NCBI RefSeq assembly: GCF_022758885.1
Contig: NZ_JALEBH010000001.1
Location: forward strand, 806,001-870,000
Direction of reading: 5' to 3'
Origin: Sphingobium sp. BYY-5
GTDB taxonomy: Bacteria; Pseudomonadota; Alphaproteobacteria; Sphingomonadales; Sphingomonadaceae
DNA length: 64,000 nt
Position 1 is the first letter of the stretch; each line of letters opens with the position of its first letter. Below are positions 36,448-45,620 of the stretch, piece by piece. The notes beneath the pieces are model-generated. The model had not been told where the DNA came from, did not search any database, and worked only from the letters and a program-made list of their open reading frames with translations. Position numbers and translations under genes: made by a program.

Positions 36448-37653
36448 TTAAAAGGCCAGCGGTGCGTCCAGTTCCTTCACCTGCCAGGGCAGGCCATGCT
36501 TGTTCAGCATGTCCATGAAGGGATCGGGATCGAACTGTTCGATGTTGAACACGCCTTCACCCTTCCACGCGCCGGTCAGCATCATGGCGGCGCCGATCAT
36601 TGCGGGAACGCCGGTGGTGTAGCTGACCGCCTGATTGCCAGTTTCGGCATAGGCGTCCTCATGATCGCAGATATTGTAGACATAGACGGTCTTTTGCTGG
36701 CCGTCCTTCTCGCCGGTCGCGATGTCGCCGATATTGGTCTTGCCCTTGGTGGTGGAGCCCAGGCTGGACGGTTCGGGCAGCACGGCTTTCAGGAACTGGA
36801 GCGGAATGATCTCCTGGCCATTGTAAATGACCGGATCGATCCGGGTCATGCCGACATTCTGGAGGACTTCCAGATGCTTGAGGTAAGCGTCGCCGAAGGT
36901 CATCCAGAAACGGATGCGCTGGATTTCGGGATAATGGGTAGCGAGCGATTCCAGTTCCTCATGATACATGAGGTACATGTTCTTCTCGCCGACCTGATCG
37001 AAGTCGAACACCTGCTTGTGGCTGAGCGCCGGGCCTTCGACCCATTCCCCATTGGCCCAGTGGCGCGACGGCGCAGTCACTTCGCGAATGTTGATTTCCG
37101 GATTGAAGTTGGTGGCGAAATGCTGGCCATGGTCGCCGCCGTTGCAGTCGAGAATGTCGAGTGTATCGATCCGGTCGAGCAGATGCTTCTTGATGTAGCT
37201 GGCGAAGACGCTGGTCACGCCGGGGTCGAAACCGGACCCCAGCAGCGCCATGATGCCGGCTTCCTTGAAGCGCTCCTGATAGGCCCACTGCCAGCTATAT
37301 TCGAACTTGGCGGTGTCGCGCGGTTCGTAGTTGGCCGTGTCGAGATAATCGACCTTCGTCGCGAGGCAGGCGTCCATGATCGCCAAATCCTGATAGGGCA
37401 GGGCGAGATTCACGACCAGTTTGGGCTGGACCTTCTCGATCAGCGCGATCGTCTCTGCGACATTGTCGGCGTCGACCTGTGCCACGTCAATGGTGACGCC
37501 GGTGCGGGCCTTCACCGATTCGGCGACTTTCTCGCAACTCACGATCCGGCGGCTGGCGAGCGTGATATGGCTGAAGATGTCCGGGTTTTGAGCCATCTTG
37601 TGGACCGCGACAGACCCGACGCCGCCCGCGCCAATGACCAGAACCTTGCTCAA
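36448..37653 (-). CDS. Carboxynorspermidine/carboxyspermidine dehydrogenase (saccharopine dehydrogenase family)
   Basis: 401 residues. The NAD(P) motif is VIGAGGVGSVAVHKM, then ALPYQDLAIMDAC, YEPRDTAKFEY, GSGFDPGVTSVFA and ILDCNGGDHG, all typical of this family. It joins putrescine with aspartate semialdehyde to make carboxyspermidine. First gene of the polyamine set. A lysine-pathway saccharopine role is less likely given the partners. Confidence 0.92.
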   Translation of the reverse strand: MSKVLVIGAGGVGSVAVHKMAQNPDIFSHITLASRRIVSCEKVAESVKARTGVTIDVAQVDADNVAETIALIEKVQPKLVVNLALPYQDLAIMDACLATKVDYLDTANYEPRDTAKFEYSWQWAYQERFKEAGIMALLGSGFDPGVTSVFASYIKKHLLDRIDTLDILDCNGGDHGQHFATNFNPEINIREVTAPSRHWANGEWVEGPALSHKQVFDFDQVGEKNMYLMYHEELESLATHYPEIQRIRFWMTFGDAYLKHLEVLQNVGMTRIDPVIYNGQEIIPLQFLKAVLPEPSSLGSTTKGKTNIGDIATGEKDGQQKTVYVYNICDHEDAYAETGNQAVSYTTGVPAMIGAAMMLTGAWKGEGVFNIEQFDPDPFMDMLNKHGLPWQVKELDAPLAF

Positions 37654-37737
37654 TTCAACTGCTCCATGACTATGGTCGCGCCCGATGCGCGAAAGCGCCC
37701 ATATAGGGGCGTCGCGTGACAGCGCAAAGTCAGACTG

Positions 37738-38085
37738 TCAGAAGCTGGCGCCATCGACCTTTTGGATGCTGAGCGCGTCGATATCCACGGACGGCACGCA
37801 ACGCAGGTTGACGGCGCGCATCGGTCCGTTGGGGGTCTTGCCGAGCGCGAAGGCTTCCGTGCCGCAGGTCTTGCAGAACTGGTGCGTGATATTGTGCTTG
37901 TAAAAAAGATAGTCGGTGAGCTGGTCCTCGCCGCTTTCCAAAGTAAACTGGTCCGCTGGCACGAAGGTCAGCATGAAGCCTTTGCGACTGCAATGTGAGC
38001 AGTTGCATGTCATGGCTTCGGCCGGCGCGTCGGCGGCTACGGTGAAGGTAACAGCGCCGCAATGGCAGCTTCCGGTATAGGCCAT
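37738..38085 (-). CDS. GFA/CENP-V family zinc protein
   Basis: 115 residues with the GFA zinc ligands: CHCGAV, CNCSHCSRKG and FCKTCGTEAF. The family is named for glutathione-dependent formaldehyde activation, but most members have no proven activity. Single gene, 84 bases downstream of (and antisense to) nothing else; its promoter must lie in the 198 bases shared with btaA. Confidence 0.88.
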   Translation of the reverse strand: MAYTGSCHCGAVTFTVAADAPAEAMTCNCSHCSRKGFMLTFVPADQFTLESGEDQLTDYLFYKHNITHQFCKTCGTEAFALGKTPNGPMRAVNLRCVPSVDIDALSIQKVDGASF

Positions 38086-38204
38086 GATCTTGTCTCCCTT
38101 TATGCTGTTCCCTTATGATAGGAGGGGGAGGAAGAGAACGAAATGACCAATAGAAATATTTCCAGGCCACGCCTTCCGTAGGATCGTTCAGGCGCCGTCA
38201 TCGC

Positions 38205-38226
38205 CGCGTAACGCGCGCGTAACGCG
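38205..38226. promoter_or_regulatory. Tandem palindromic operator candidate upstream of btaA
   Basis: Two perfect, directly adjacent copies of CGCGTAACGCG, each a palindrome around a central A, end 57 bases before the btaA start. Tandem palindromes at this distance look like a two-dimer binding site for a repressor or activator. A CGTCATC just upstream recalls half a Pho box but is not repeated. Confidence 0.5.
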
Positions 38227-38283
38227 GGCGACATGCCATTGCCCTATCCGCGCCACCAACGACCCGGCAGCGAGGAGTGCGTC

Positions 38284-39507
38284 ATGGCAGCGACAGCCCA
38301 TCAAAAAGTCACGAACGCGGTGCACCGTCATCGCCACCTGTCGAAACAAGGGCTGCTGGAGCGCGCCTTCACTTTTGCGTTCCGCGGTCTCGTCTATGCC
38401 CAGATCTGGGAAGATCCGGCGGTGGATATGGAGGCGCTGGCGATCACGCCCGACAGCCATGTGGTGACGATCGCTTCGGGCGGTTGCAACGTGCTTTCTT
38501 ACCTGACCGCCGATCCGGTGAGGATCACCGCGATCGACCTCAACACCGCGCATATAGCGCTCAATCGGCTGAAGCTGATGGCGGCGCGGACCCTGCCCGA
38601 TCATGCCGCCTTTCACCGCTTTTTCGCGCAGGCGGACAACAAAGCGAACATCACCGCCTATCGCGCCTATGTCGCGCCGCACCTGGACGAAGCGACGCGC
38701 CGCTATTGGGAAGGGCGCGACCTGATCGGCCGTCGGCGGATCGGCGGTTTCGCGCGGGGCATCTATAAACATGGGTTGCTGGGGCGCTTCATCGGCGCGG
38801 CGCATCTGCTGGCGCGGCTGCATGGCGTGAACCCCAAGCGGATGCTGGATGCCCGGAGCCGCGAGGAACAGCGCGAAATCTTCGAGCGCGAACTGGCGCC
38901 GATCTTCGACAAGGGGTTCGTGCGCTGGCTGACCAGCCAGCCCGCCTCGCTCTTTGGCCTTGGCATCCCGCCCGCCCAGTTCCAGGCGCTGGCTGGCGAC
39001 GATCGGATGGATAATGTGCTGAAGGCACGGCTGGAAAAGCTCGCCTGCGACTTCGACCTCAAGGATAATTATTTCGCGGTGCAGGCGTTCGGGCGCGGTT
39101 ATGCCGGGGGCGAAGGGCCGCTGCCGCCTTATTTGCAGGCCGCCAATCACGAAGCGGTGCGGGCCAGAGCTGAACGGGTCGATGTACGGCATGTCAATTT
39201 CACCGACTTCCTGGCTAGCCAGCCGGCTGCGTCGGCGGATCGCTATATCCTGCTCGATGCGCAGGATTGGATGGATGACGATCAGTTGAATGCTCTGTGG
39301 GCGCAGATCACGCGGACGGCCAGGCCCGGCGCGCGTGTGCTGTTCCGTACGGCGGGCGAGCCGAGCATATTGCCGGGCCGGGTGGTTGATGCGGTGCTGA
39401 ACCGCTGGGCGTATCATGTGGAAGCATCGCTGGATTATACCGCGCGCGACCGGTCGGCCATCTATGGCGGCGTCCACCTCTATGTACTGAAGGACGACGC
39501 GGCGTGA
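38284..39507 (+). CDS. btaA: BtaA: SAM:diacylglycerol 3-amino-3-carboxypropyltransferase
   Basis: 407 residues of the DUF3419/BtaA family. The SAM-site segment VVTIASGGCNVLSYL and TAIDLNTAHIAL are visible, then GNPK-like NPKRMLDAR and DNYFAVQAF. The start at ATG 38284 follows GAGGAG. It makes diacylglyceryl-homoserine, the first step of betaine-lipid (DGTS) synthesis, typically induced by phosphate lack in other alphaproteobacteria. Overlaps btaB by four bases. Confidence 0.9.
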   Translation: MAATAHQKVTNAVHRHRHLSKQGLLERAFTFAFRGLVYAQIWEDPAVDMEALAITPDSHVVTIASGGCNVLSYLTADPVRITAIDLNTAHIALNRLKLMAARTLPDHAAFHRFFAQADNKANITAYRAYVAPHLDEATRRYWEGRDLIGRRRIGGFARGIYKHGLLGRFIGAAHLLARLHGVNPKRMLDARSREEQREIFERELAPIFDKGFVRWLTSQPASLFGLGIPPAQFQALAGDDRMDNVLKARLEKLACDFDLKDNYFAVQAFGRGYAGGEGPLPPYLQAANHEAVRARAERVDVRHVNFTDFLASQPAASADRYILLDAQDWMDDDQLNALWAQITRTARPGARVLFRTAGEPSILPGRVVDAVLNRWAYHVEASLDYTARDRSAIYGGVHLYVLKDDAA

Positions 39508-40148
39508 GCGGGCATCGCCAGTTGATGGACGGGGTCTATCGTTACCAGCGGCATATCTACGATCTGACCCGCAAATATTATCTGCTGGGGCGTGACGGCC
39601 TGATCGCCGATCTCGATCCGCCGGCGGGCGGAGCGGTGCTGGAGATAGGCTGCGGCACCGGGCGCAACCTGATTGCGGTGGGCAAGGCATGGCCCAAGGC
39701 GCGGCTCTATGGCGTCGACATCAGCGAGGCGATGCTGGAAACGGCGCGCCTGTCGGTGGCGAAAGCAGGGATGGGCGATCGGATGACGCTGGCGCAGGGG
39801 GATGCCTGCGGCTTCGATCCGGAGGCATTGTTCGGTCGGGCGCGGTTCGAGCGGGTGTTCATCAGCTATGCCCTGTCGATGATCCCGGAATGGGAAATGG
39901 CGCTGGCGCAGGCGGCGCGCTGCGTGGCACCGGGCGGCAAGCTGGAGATCGTCGATTTCGGCCAGCAGGACCGGCTACCAGCCATGTGGAGGCGGGCGCT
40001 GTTCGGATGGCTGGCGCGTTTCCATGTGTCGCCGAGGCGGGAGCTGGGGCCAGCGATCGAGCGGCTGGCACAGGATATGGGCGGCTTCCCGCACAGCCGG
40101 ACGCTCTATCGCGGCTATGCCGTACGGGGTGGGCTGATTAGGGTTTGA
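39504..40148 (+). CDS. btaB: BtaB-like SAM-dependent N-methyltransferase
   Basis: 214 residues from GTG 39504 (GTGA overlap). SAM motif I is VLEIGCGTGRNL, followed by GVDISEAML and ISYALSMIPEWE. It should trimethylate diacylglyceryl-homoserine to the betaine lipid DGTS. Assignment rests on the methyltransferase motifs and direct coupling to btaA. Confidence 0.88.
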   Translation: MSGHRQLMDGVYRYQRHIYDLTRKYYLLGRDGLIADLDPPAGGAVLEIGCGTGRNLIAVGKAWPKARLYGVDISEAMLETARLSVAKAGMGDRMTLAQGDACGFDPEALFGRARFERVFISYALSMIPEWEMALAQAARCVAPGGKLEIVDFGQQDRLPAMWRRALFGWLARFHVSPRRELGPAIERLAQDMGGFPHSRTLYRGYAVRGGLIRV

Positions 40149-40291
40149 TCGTTGCGGTCATGCTGCTGCTGCCCATGCATTGCGCCGGACGATGAGGGTC
40201 TTCATAAACGGCAGGATGATCTGTCGGACTTGCGTTAGAGCATGACCGACGGTTGCCGGGCGAAGGTCCACGGAATCCAAGGGCAAATCGT

Positions 40292-40711
40292 ATGAAAATG
40301 AAAGTTGTGATCGCGGCCGCATCTGCCGCCCTGCTTGCCGGACCAGGCCTGTCAGCCCAGCCGGATGCCGAACCGCTGATGGTTCGCATCGCAGAACTGG
40401 AAATCGATCCAGCGCAACTCGACGCCTACAAGGCCATCCTCGCCGAAGAGCAGGAGGCGTCCGTGCGATCGGAACCCGGCGTCCTGATGCTCCATTCGGT
40501 CGCGATCGCCGATAATCCGGCGCAGATTCGCTTGTTGGAAGTCTATGCGAGCCGGTCAGCTTATGAGACGCACATCAAAGCGCCGCATTTCATCAAGTAC
40601 AAGACATCGACCGAGAAGATGGTGAAGTCGCTGAGGCTGGTCGAGACGCAGCCGATCTTGCTGTGCGCCAAGTCGGCTGGGCGGGAAGGCGGTCCAGTCA
40701 TCTGCATGTGA
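40292..40711 (+). CDS. Exported antibiotic-biosynthesis-monooxygenase (ABM) domain protein
   Basis: 139 residues. A signal peptide (MKMKVVIAAASAALLAGPGLSA) is followed by a single ferredoxin-like ABM domain with RIAELEIDP, LAEEQEASVRSEPGVLM and the helix YETHIKAPHFIKYKT. Such domains often break down small aromatics or quinones without cofactor, but an exported one is unusual and its substrate unknown. Monocistronic, converging on hemA. Confidence 0.82.
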   Translation: MKMKVVIAAASAALLAGPGLSAQPDAEPLMVRIAELEIDPAQLDAYKAILAEEQEASVRSEPGVLMLHSVAIADNPAQIRLLEVYASRSAYETHIKAPHFIKYKTSTEKMVKSLRLVETQPILLCAKSAGREGGPVICM

Positions 40712-40751
40712 AGACTGGCAAGGGTGGACGACAATCCGCCCCATCGCCCTC

Positions 40752-41978
40752 TTACGCTGCCTGCCGCGCGGCCTTTTCCAGTTCCAGGCGATCCCAGATT
40801 TCCGCCAGCGCTGATACCAGGTCACGCATCATCTCTTCGGTGTGGGCCGGGCCGGGCGTGAAGCGCAAACGCTCGGTGCCGCGCGGGACGGTGGGATAGT
40901 TGATCGGCTGCACATAGGCGCCATATTCGGCGAGCAATATGTCGCTGATCCGCTTGGCCTTGATGGGATCGCCGACCATTAGCGGGACGATATGCGTGAC
41001 GGAGGGCATGACCGGCAGGCCGGCGTCGCGCATCAGTTGCTTGAGCGTGCTGGCCGAAGCCTGCTGGCCCTCACGCTCTTCACTGGAGCCTTTCAAGTGC
41101 CGCACGCTTGCCAGCACGCCCGCGACCAGCACTGGCGACAGTGAAGTGGTGAAGATGAAACCGGGCGCATAGCTGCGAATCACGTCCACGATCATCTGGT
41201 CGGCCGCGATATAGCCGCCCATGACGCCGAATGCCTTGCCCAGCGTGCCTTCGATGATGGTGATGCGACCGGCCACTTCGTCGCGTTCGGAAATGCCGCC
41301 GCCGCGCGCGCCATACATGCCGACCGCATGGACTTCGTCACAATAGGTCAGCGCATTATATTCGTCGGCTAGGTCGCAGATCGCGGCGATGGGGGCGATG
41401 TCGCCGTCCATCGAGTAAACGCTTTCGAAAGCGATCAGCTTGGGCGCATCGGGGTCTTCCGCATCAAGCAGTTCGCGCAGATGATCGGTGTCATTGTGGC
41501 GGAAGACACGCTTTTCGCATCCGGAATTGCGGATGCCCGCGATCATCGACGCATGGTTCAGTTCGTCGGAAAAGACGATGCAGCCCGGCAGCAGCTTGGC
41601 GAGCGTGGAGAGCGTCGCTTCGTTCGAGACATAACCTGATGTGAAAAGCAGCGCGCCTTCCTTGCCATGCAGGTCGGCCAGCTCGCCTTCCAGGTCGACA
41701 TGATAATGGGTGTTGCCGCCGATATTGCGGGTGCCGCCCGAACCAGCACCGACATCGTGCAGCGCCTCTTCCATTGCGGCGACGACCTTGGGATGCTGGC
41801 CCATGGCGAGATAGTCGTTGGAGCACCAGACGGTGATCGGCTTGGGCCCGTTATGGCCATGGAAGCAGCGCGCATTGGGATAGGACCCGCGATTGCGCAG
41901 GATATCGATGAACACGCGATACCGGCCTTCTTCATGGAGCCGGTCGATCGCCTGCGAAAAGATGTGTTTGTAGTTCAC
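40752..41978 (-). CDS. hemA: 5-aminolevulinate synthase
   Basis: 408 residues from GTG 41978; the N-terminus [20 protein letters not shown] lines up with other alphaproteobacterial ALAS, while the open frame to 42134 adds unrelated residues. Motifs include [21 protein letters not shown] and the PLP Lys in [11 protein letters not shown]. It condenses glycine and succinyl-CoA, the first committed step of haem synthesis by the C4 route, which marks alphaproteobacteria. Confidence 0.96.
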   Translation of the reverse strand: MNYKHIFSQAIDRLHEEGRYRVFIDILRNRGSYPNARCFHGHNGPKPITVWCSNDYLAMGQHPKVVAAMEEALHDVGAGSGGTRNIGGNTHYHVDLEGELADLHGKEGALLFTSGYVSNEATLSTLAKLLPGCIVFSDELNHASMIAGIRNSGCEKRVFRHNDTDHLRELLDAEDPDAPKLIAFESVYSMDGDIAPIAAICDLADEYNALTYCDEVHAVGMYGARGGGISERDEVAGRITIIEGTLGKAFGVMGGYIAADQMIVDVIRSYAPGFIFTTSLSPVLVAGVLASVRHLKGSSEEREGQQASASTLKQLMRDAGLPVMPSVTHIVPLMVGDPIKAKRISDILLAEYGAYVQPINYPTVPRGTERLRFTPGPAHTEEMMRDLVSALAEIWDRLELEKAARQAA

Positions 41979-42155
41979 TACGCCTGTCTTCCCGTTTCCT
42001 CGCGCGCTCATTTTATGCTGCGCCATCCTCTTACCCGATGCCGCATTTACCTGCGCAGCCCCGTCATTACCAGCGATAACCGCTCGCAACTCTAGGGAGA
42101 AAAACCTATTATTGTGATAGAAGTAATTCGCCATTGGACAAATGGCCCATGGCTT

Positions 42156-42959
42156 TCACAGCGCATCGATCCGGGTGAGGCCATAGGTGGCGAGCGCCGG
42201 CCGGAGCGCCTCCACCTTGTCGTCGATGCGGGTGAAGACGGCAGTGCCGGATGACGGTGCGTCGGGCCAATATTGCCCCTGGGTCAGGAAAGCGATGCGC
42301 CGGGCGATGCCTTCGCCGCCATGGACGAAGCCCATCGGATGCGGTGCTGCGGCGGCAAGTTCCTCTTCCACCAGCGGAAAATGCGTGCAGGCGAGGACGA
42401 CCATATCCATCCGGTCGCCGCCGGGCTGATCGAGCAGGCCCGCCAGCGCATCCCGTGCGATCGCCGGGTCGAGCGTTTCGCCGCGCAGCTTCGCTTCGGC
42501 CAGTTGCACCAGCGCAGCGGAGCCATGGCGCAACATGATGCAATCCGCGCCATGTTCGGCAGCGAGGCGGTCCACATAGGGCTGGCGCACGGTGGCGTCC
42601 GTGCCGAGCACGCCGAAGACCCGGCTTTTCGAGAGAAGGGCTGCGGGTTTGATCGCTGGGACGGTGCCGACTACCGGGATGTCGAGCGCAGCGCGCACAT
42701 GGGGCAGGGCGATGGTCGACGCGGTGTTGCAGGCGATGACGGCGAGGCGCGGGCGATAACGTTCGACCAGGCGCCCCAGCAATGCGGGAACGCGCGCGGC
42801 GATTTCCGTCTCGCTCTTGGTGCCGTAGGGGAAACCGGCGCTGTCGGCGGCATAGACGATGGGTGCGGTCGGGAGCGCCGCGCGGGCCGGAGCGAGAATG
42901 GAAAGCCCGCCCACGCCGGAATCGAAGAAGAGGATGGGAGCATCTGGAGCGACCGTCAT
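42156..42959 (-). CDS. murI: Glutamate racemase
   Basis: 267 residues from ATG 42959. Both catalytic Cys are present (ACNTAS and LACTHFPL), as is FFDSGVGGLSIL. It makes D-glutamate for peptidoglycan. The open frame to 43211 is not protein-like. It lies upstream of hemA on the same strand, separated by 177 bases, so hemA probably has its own promoter. Confidence 0.95.
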   Translation of the reverse strand: MTVAPDAPILFFDSGVGGLSILAPARAALPTAPIVYAADSAGFPYGTKSETEIAARVPALLGRLVERYRPRLAVIACNTASTIALPHVRAALDIPVVGTVPAIKPAALLSKSRVFGVLGTDATVRQPYVDRLAAEHGADCIMLRHGSAALVQLAEAKLRGETLDPAIARDALAGLLDQPGGDRMDMVVLACTHFPLVEEELAAAAPHPMGFVHGGEGIARRIAFLTQGQYWPDAPSSGTAVFTRIDDKVEALRPALATYGLTRIDAL

Positions 42960-43082
42960 TATATTTCCTATTTCGCGGGCCGTTGCCGGACTGTCAACAT
43001 AAGGGCGGTACGCGGCCATTTGCGCCATTCCGTCAACCGGGCATAAGGTTCGCGTTGTTTCTGGAGCGGATGGGCTGTGACC

Positions 43083-43826
43083 ATGGGCAGATGGACAAGG
43101 ATCGGTATCTATTATCTGGTCGCAATCGGCATTTCCGCGTTGGCGCGCTATTATTGGCACACAGATCAGGCGACTTCCGTGGAGGCGGGCGCCTGGGCCA
43201 TGTATCTCCATCTGGTTGCCGGCGCCGGTCCTGCCTTAGGCGCAATGCTGGTCTGGTTGCTATTCCGCTATCGCAGTCGGTTCAGTCTGGGCGGGACTAA
43301 CCTTCCCCTTGCCCTCGTCATGGTCGCGGTTCCTGCGATCGTCATGGCAATCCGGGGCATTCCAAATGATTTCGGTATCGAGCCTCATCTTTTCGGCGTC
43401 CACATGGGGCTTTGGATCATGTTTTACGCCTTGTTGGAGGAAATCGGCTGGCGTGGTTATCTCCAGGATGAACTGGGAGGCCTGTCGGCGCCCGTTAAAT
43501 ACAGCATGGTCGGTTTGTTCTGGTATGCTTGGCATCTTTCCTGGCTGGGCGGCAATCCGTTGTCCAGTGAGCTTGCAACCCTGTTTTTCATGATCCTGGC
43601 CAGCGCAGGCATAGGTTTCGTGGCGGACCGCACCCGGTCCGTACTGGCGGCGACGGCCTTCCATATTCTTGGCAATATCATGGGCCTTACCACTGATTTT
43701 AAACGGATCATCCCTGACGATCATCACCGGATCATGATCTGCATTGTCTGCGTAGTGGCGTGGCTGGTGATATTGCGGGTTTGGCGGATATGGGATCGTC
43801 GCCGTCAGGCGGTGATTTCGGCATGA
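43083..43826 (+). CDS. CPBP-family intramembrane metalloprotease
   Basis: 247 residues with about seven membrane segments. The Abi/CPBP motifs are complete: EEIGWRGYL, FWYAWHL and AFHILGN. The family includes prenyl-protein-type proteases and bacteriocin self-immunity proteins; the substrate here is unknown. Start ATG 43083 or GTG 43077, both after GGAG. Stands alone between divergent murI and plsY. Confidence 0.88.
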   Translation: MGRWTRIGIYYLVAIGISALARYYWHTDQATSVEAGAWAMYLHLVAGAGPALGAMLVWLLFRYRSRFSLGGTNLPLALVMVAVPAIVMAIRGIPNDFGIEPHLFGVHMGLWIMFYALLEEIGWRGYLQDELGGLSAPVKYSMVGLFWYAWHLSWLGGNPLSSELATLFFMILASAGIGFVADRTRSVLAATAFHILGNIMGLTTDFKRIIPDDHHRIMICIVCVVAWLVILRVWRIWDRRRQAVISA

Positions 43827-43917
43827 AGTCACTCGCCATTGCTTCGCGGCTACAGCTCCCCATTGCTCCGCGCGCCCGTCACGCTATGGTCGCGCGCAAC
43901 TTCTATTGGCGAATTTC

Positions 43918-44532
43918 ATGACCCCTCCCTGGCTTCTTCCCGCATTCGTCCTGGTTCTGGGCTATCTGCTCGGTTCCATCCCTTTCGGCCTTCTGCTGAC
44001 GCGCTTTACGGGTGCGGGCGACCTGCGCAAAATCGGGTCGGGCAATATCGGCGCGACCAATGTGTTGCGCACGGGGCGCAAGGGGCTGGCGGCGACGACG
44101 CTGCTGCTTGATCTGTTCAAGGGGGCGGCGGCGGTGCTGATCGGCGCGGCGCTGATCGACGGTGGCGGGCCGATGGCTGGCGCGATGGCCTTTATCGGCC
44201 ATTGCTACCCGGTCTGGCTGCGCTTTGCCGGGGGCAAGGGCGTGGCGACGATGATGGGCGTGGTGACGGCCATGTACTGGCCTGCTGGCATCACCTTCGC
44301 GGTCGTGTGGCTGGGGGCGCTGTTCGGAACCAAATGGTCGTCGGTGGGCGGCATGGCGGCCGCGGTGAGTGCGCCTATTGCCATGTGGGCCTTTGGTCGG
44401 CTGGATATTGTCCCGGTTTCGCTTGCGCTGGCGTTGATCGTGCTGTGGCGTCACCGGGCAAATATCGCCCGCCTGATGAAGGGCGAAGAACCCAAGGTGG
44501 GCAAGTCCAGGCTTGGAGCTTCGCCGGAGTGA
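43918..44532 (+). CDS. plsY: Glycerol-3-phosphate acyltransferase PlsY
   Basis: 204 residues, five to six membrane helices. PlsY signatures are visible: YLLGSIPFG, GSGNIGATNVLRTGRK, LLLDLFKG and FAGGKGVATMMG. It acylates glycerol-3-phosphate from acyl-phosphate to start phospholipid synthesis. TTG 43906 would add four residues; ATG 43918 preferred. Coupled to dprA by GTGA. Confidence 0.94.
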   Translation: MTPPWLLPAFVLVLGYLLGSIPFGLLLTRFTGAGDLRKIGSGNIGATNVLRTGRKGLAATTLLLDLFKGAAAVLIGAALIDGGGPMAGAMAFIGHCYPVWLRFAGGKGVATMMGVVTAMYWPAGITFAVVWLGALFGTKWSSVGGMAAAVSAPIAMWAFGRLDIVPVSLALALIVLWRHRANIARLMKGEEPKVGKSRLGASPE

Positions 44533-45620
44533 GCGATCAGGAGCGGTTCGACCGGCTGCGTCTCATACGCTCCCCCCGGATCGGTCCGGTCAGTTATCGG
44601 CAGTTGCTCGCGCGCTTCGGCACGGCGGGCGAGGCGTTGCGCGCCATTCCCGATCTTGCCGCGCGCGGCGGCGGCCGGGCGAGCGTCGCCGATGCGGGCG
44701 CGGTAGAGCGGGAAATCGCGGCCAGCCGGGCATTGGGTGCGCGTTACTTGCTGATGGGCGATGCTGATTATCCCGCGCTGCTTGACCAGATGGAGGGTGC
44801 ACCGCCCGCCCTGATCGTGCGGGGGGATGCGGCGCTGGCGGCCCGGTCCTGCGTCGCGATGGTCGGCGCGCGCAATGCGTCGGCGGCGGCCTGCCGCTTT
44901 GCGCGGATGCTGGCGCAGGAACTGGGGCAGCACGGTGCGGTCGTGGTGTCGGGTCTGGCGCGCGGCATCGATACGGAGGCGCATCGCGGATCGCTGGAAA
45001 GCGGGACGATCGGCGTGATCGCCAGCGGCATCGACATCGTTTTTCCGCCGGAAAATGCGGCTTTGCAGCGGCAGGTGGCGGAGGGCGGGCTGCTCGTCAC
45101 CGAACATCCGCCCGGCACTCAGCCCCTGGCCCGGCATTTCCCGGCGCGCAACCGCATCATCGCGGGGCTGGCGCTGGGAACGGTGGTGGTCGAGGCTGCG
45201 CCCAGATCCGGATCGCTCATCACCGCGCGATTGGCGGGCGAGGCGGGGCGCGAGGTAATGGCAGTGCCCGGATCGCCGCTCGATCCGCGCGCTCAGGGGT
45301 GCAACGCGCTGATCCGAGAGGGCGCGATGCTGGTGCAGGGCGCAGCGGATATCATGGAGGCGATCGGCGGCTTCGATCCGCGGATGGTGCGGCAGGGCAG
45401 GTTCGACTTCATCGGTGAACCGGTGTCGAGCGACGTGGCGGCTCAGGATCGTACAGCGGTGATAGCCTTGCTGGGGCCCGCGCCCGTGCCGGTGGACGAA
45501 ATCATCCGGTTGTCCGGTCTGTCGCCAGCGGTGGTGCAGACGGTGCTGCTGGAACTGGAACTGGCCGACCGGCTGGAACGACATGCCGGTGGGCGTATCA
45601 GTGGAAGAGAATTGACATGA
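44529..45620 (+). CDS. dprA: DNA-processing protein DprA
   Basis: 363 residues from GTG 44529 (GTGA overlap with plsY). The Rossmann-like DprA core shows MVGARNASAAA, VVSGLARGIDTEAH, ARNRIIAGL and RSGSLITARLA. A C-terminal winged-helix-like domain (VPVDEIIRLSGL, VVQTVLLELELADRLERH) is present. It loads RecA on incoming single-stranded DNA during transformation. The large open frame starting at 44202 is a shadow of plsY. Confidence 0.95.
   Translation: MSDQERFDRLRLIRSPRIGPVSYRQLLARFGTAGEALRAIPDLAARGGGRASVADAGAVEREIAASRALGARYLLMGDADYPALLDQMEGAPPALIVRGDAALAARSCVAMVGARNASAAACRFARMLAQELGQHGAVVVSGLARGIDTEAHRGSLESGTIGVIASGIDIVFPPENAALQRQVAEGGLLVTEHPPGTQPLARHFPARNRIIAGLALGTVVVEAAPRSGSLITARLAGEAGREVMAVPGSPLDPRAQGCNALIREGAMLVQGAADIMEAIGGFDPRMVRQGRFDFIGEPVSSDVAAQDRTAVIALLGPAPVPVDEIIRLSGLSPAVVQTVLLELELADRLERHAGGRISGRELT

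Noticed and set aside
38188..39690. 500-residue minus-strand open frame
   Set aside because: Antisense of btaA, which has clear family motifs and a ribosome-binding site.
41979..42155. FNR-type box upstream of hemA
   Set aside because: TATTGTGATAG looks suggestive, but no TTGAT-N4-ATCAA-like symmetric site is present.
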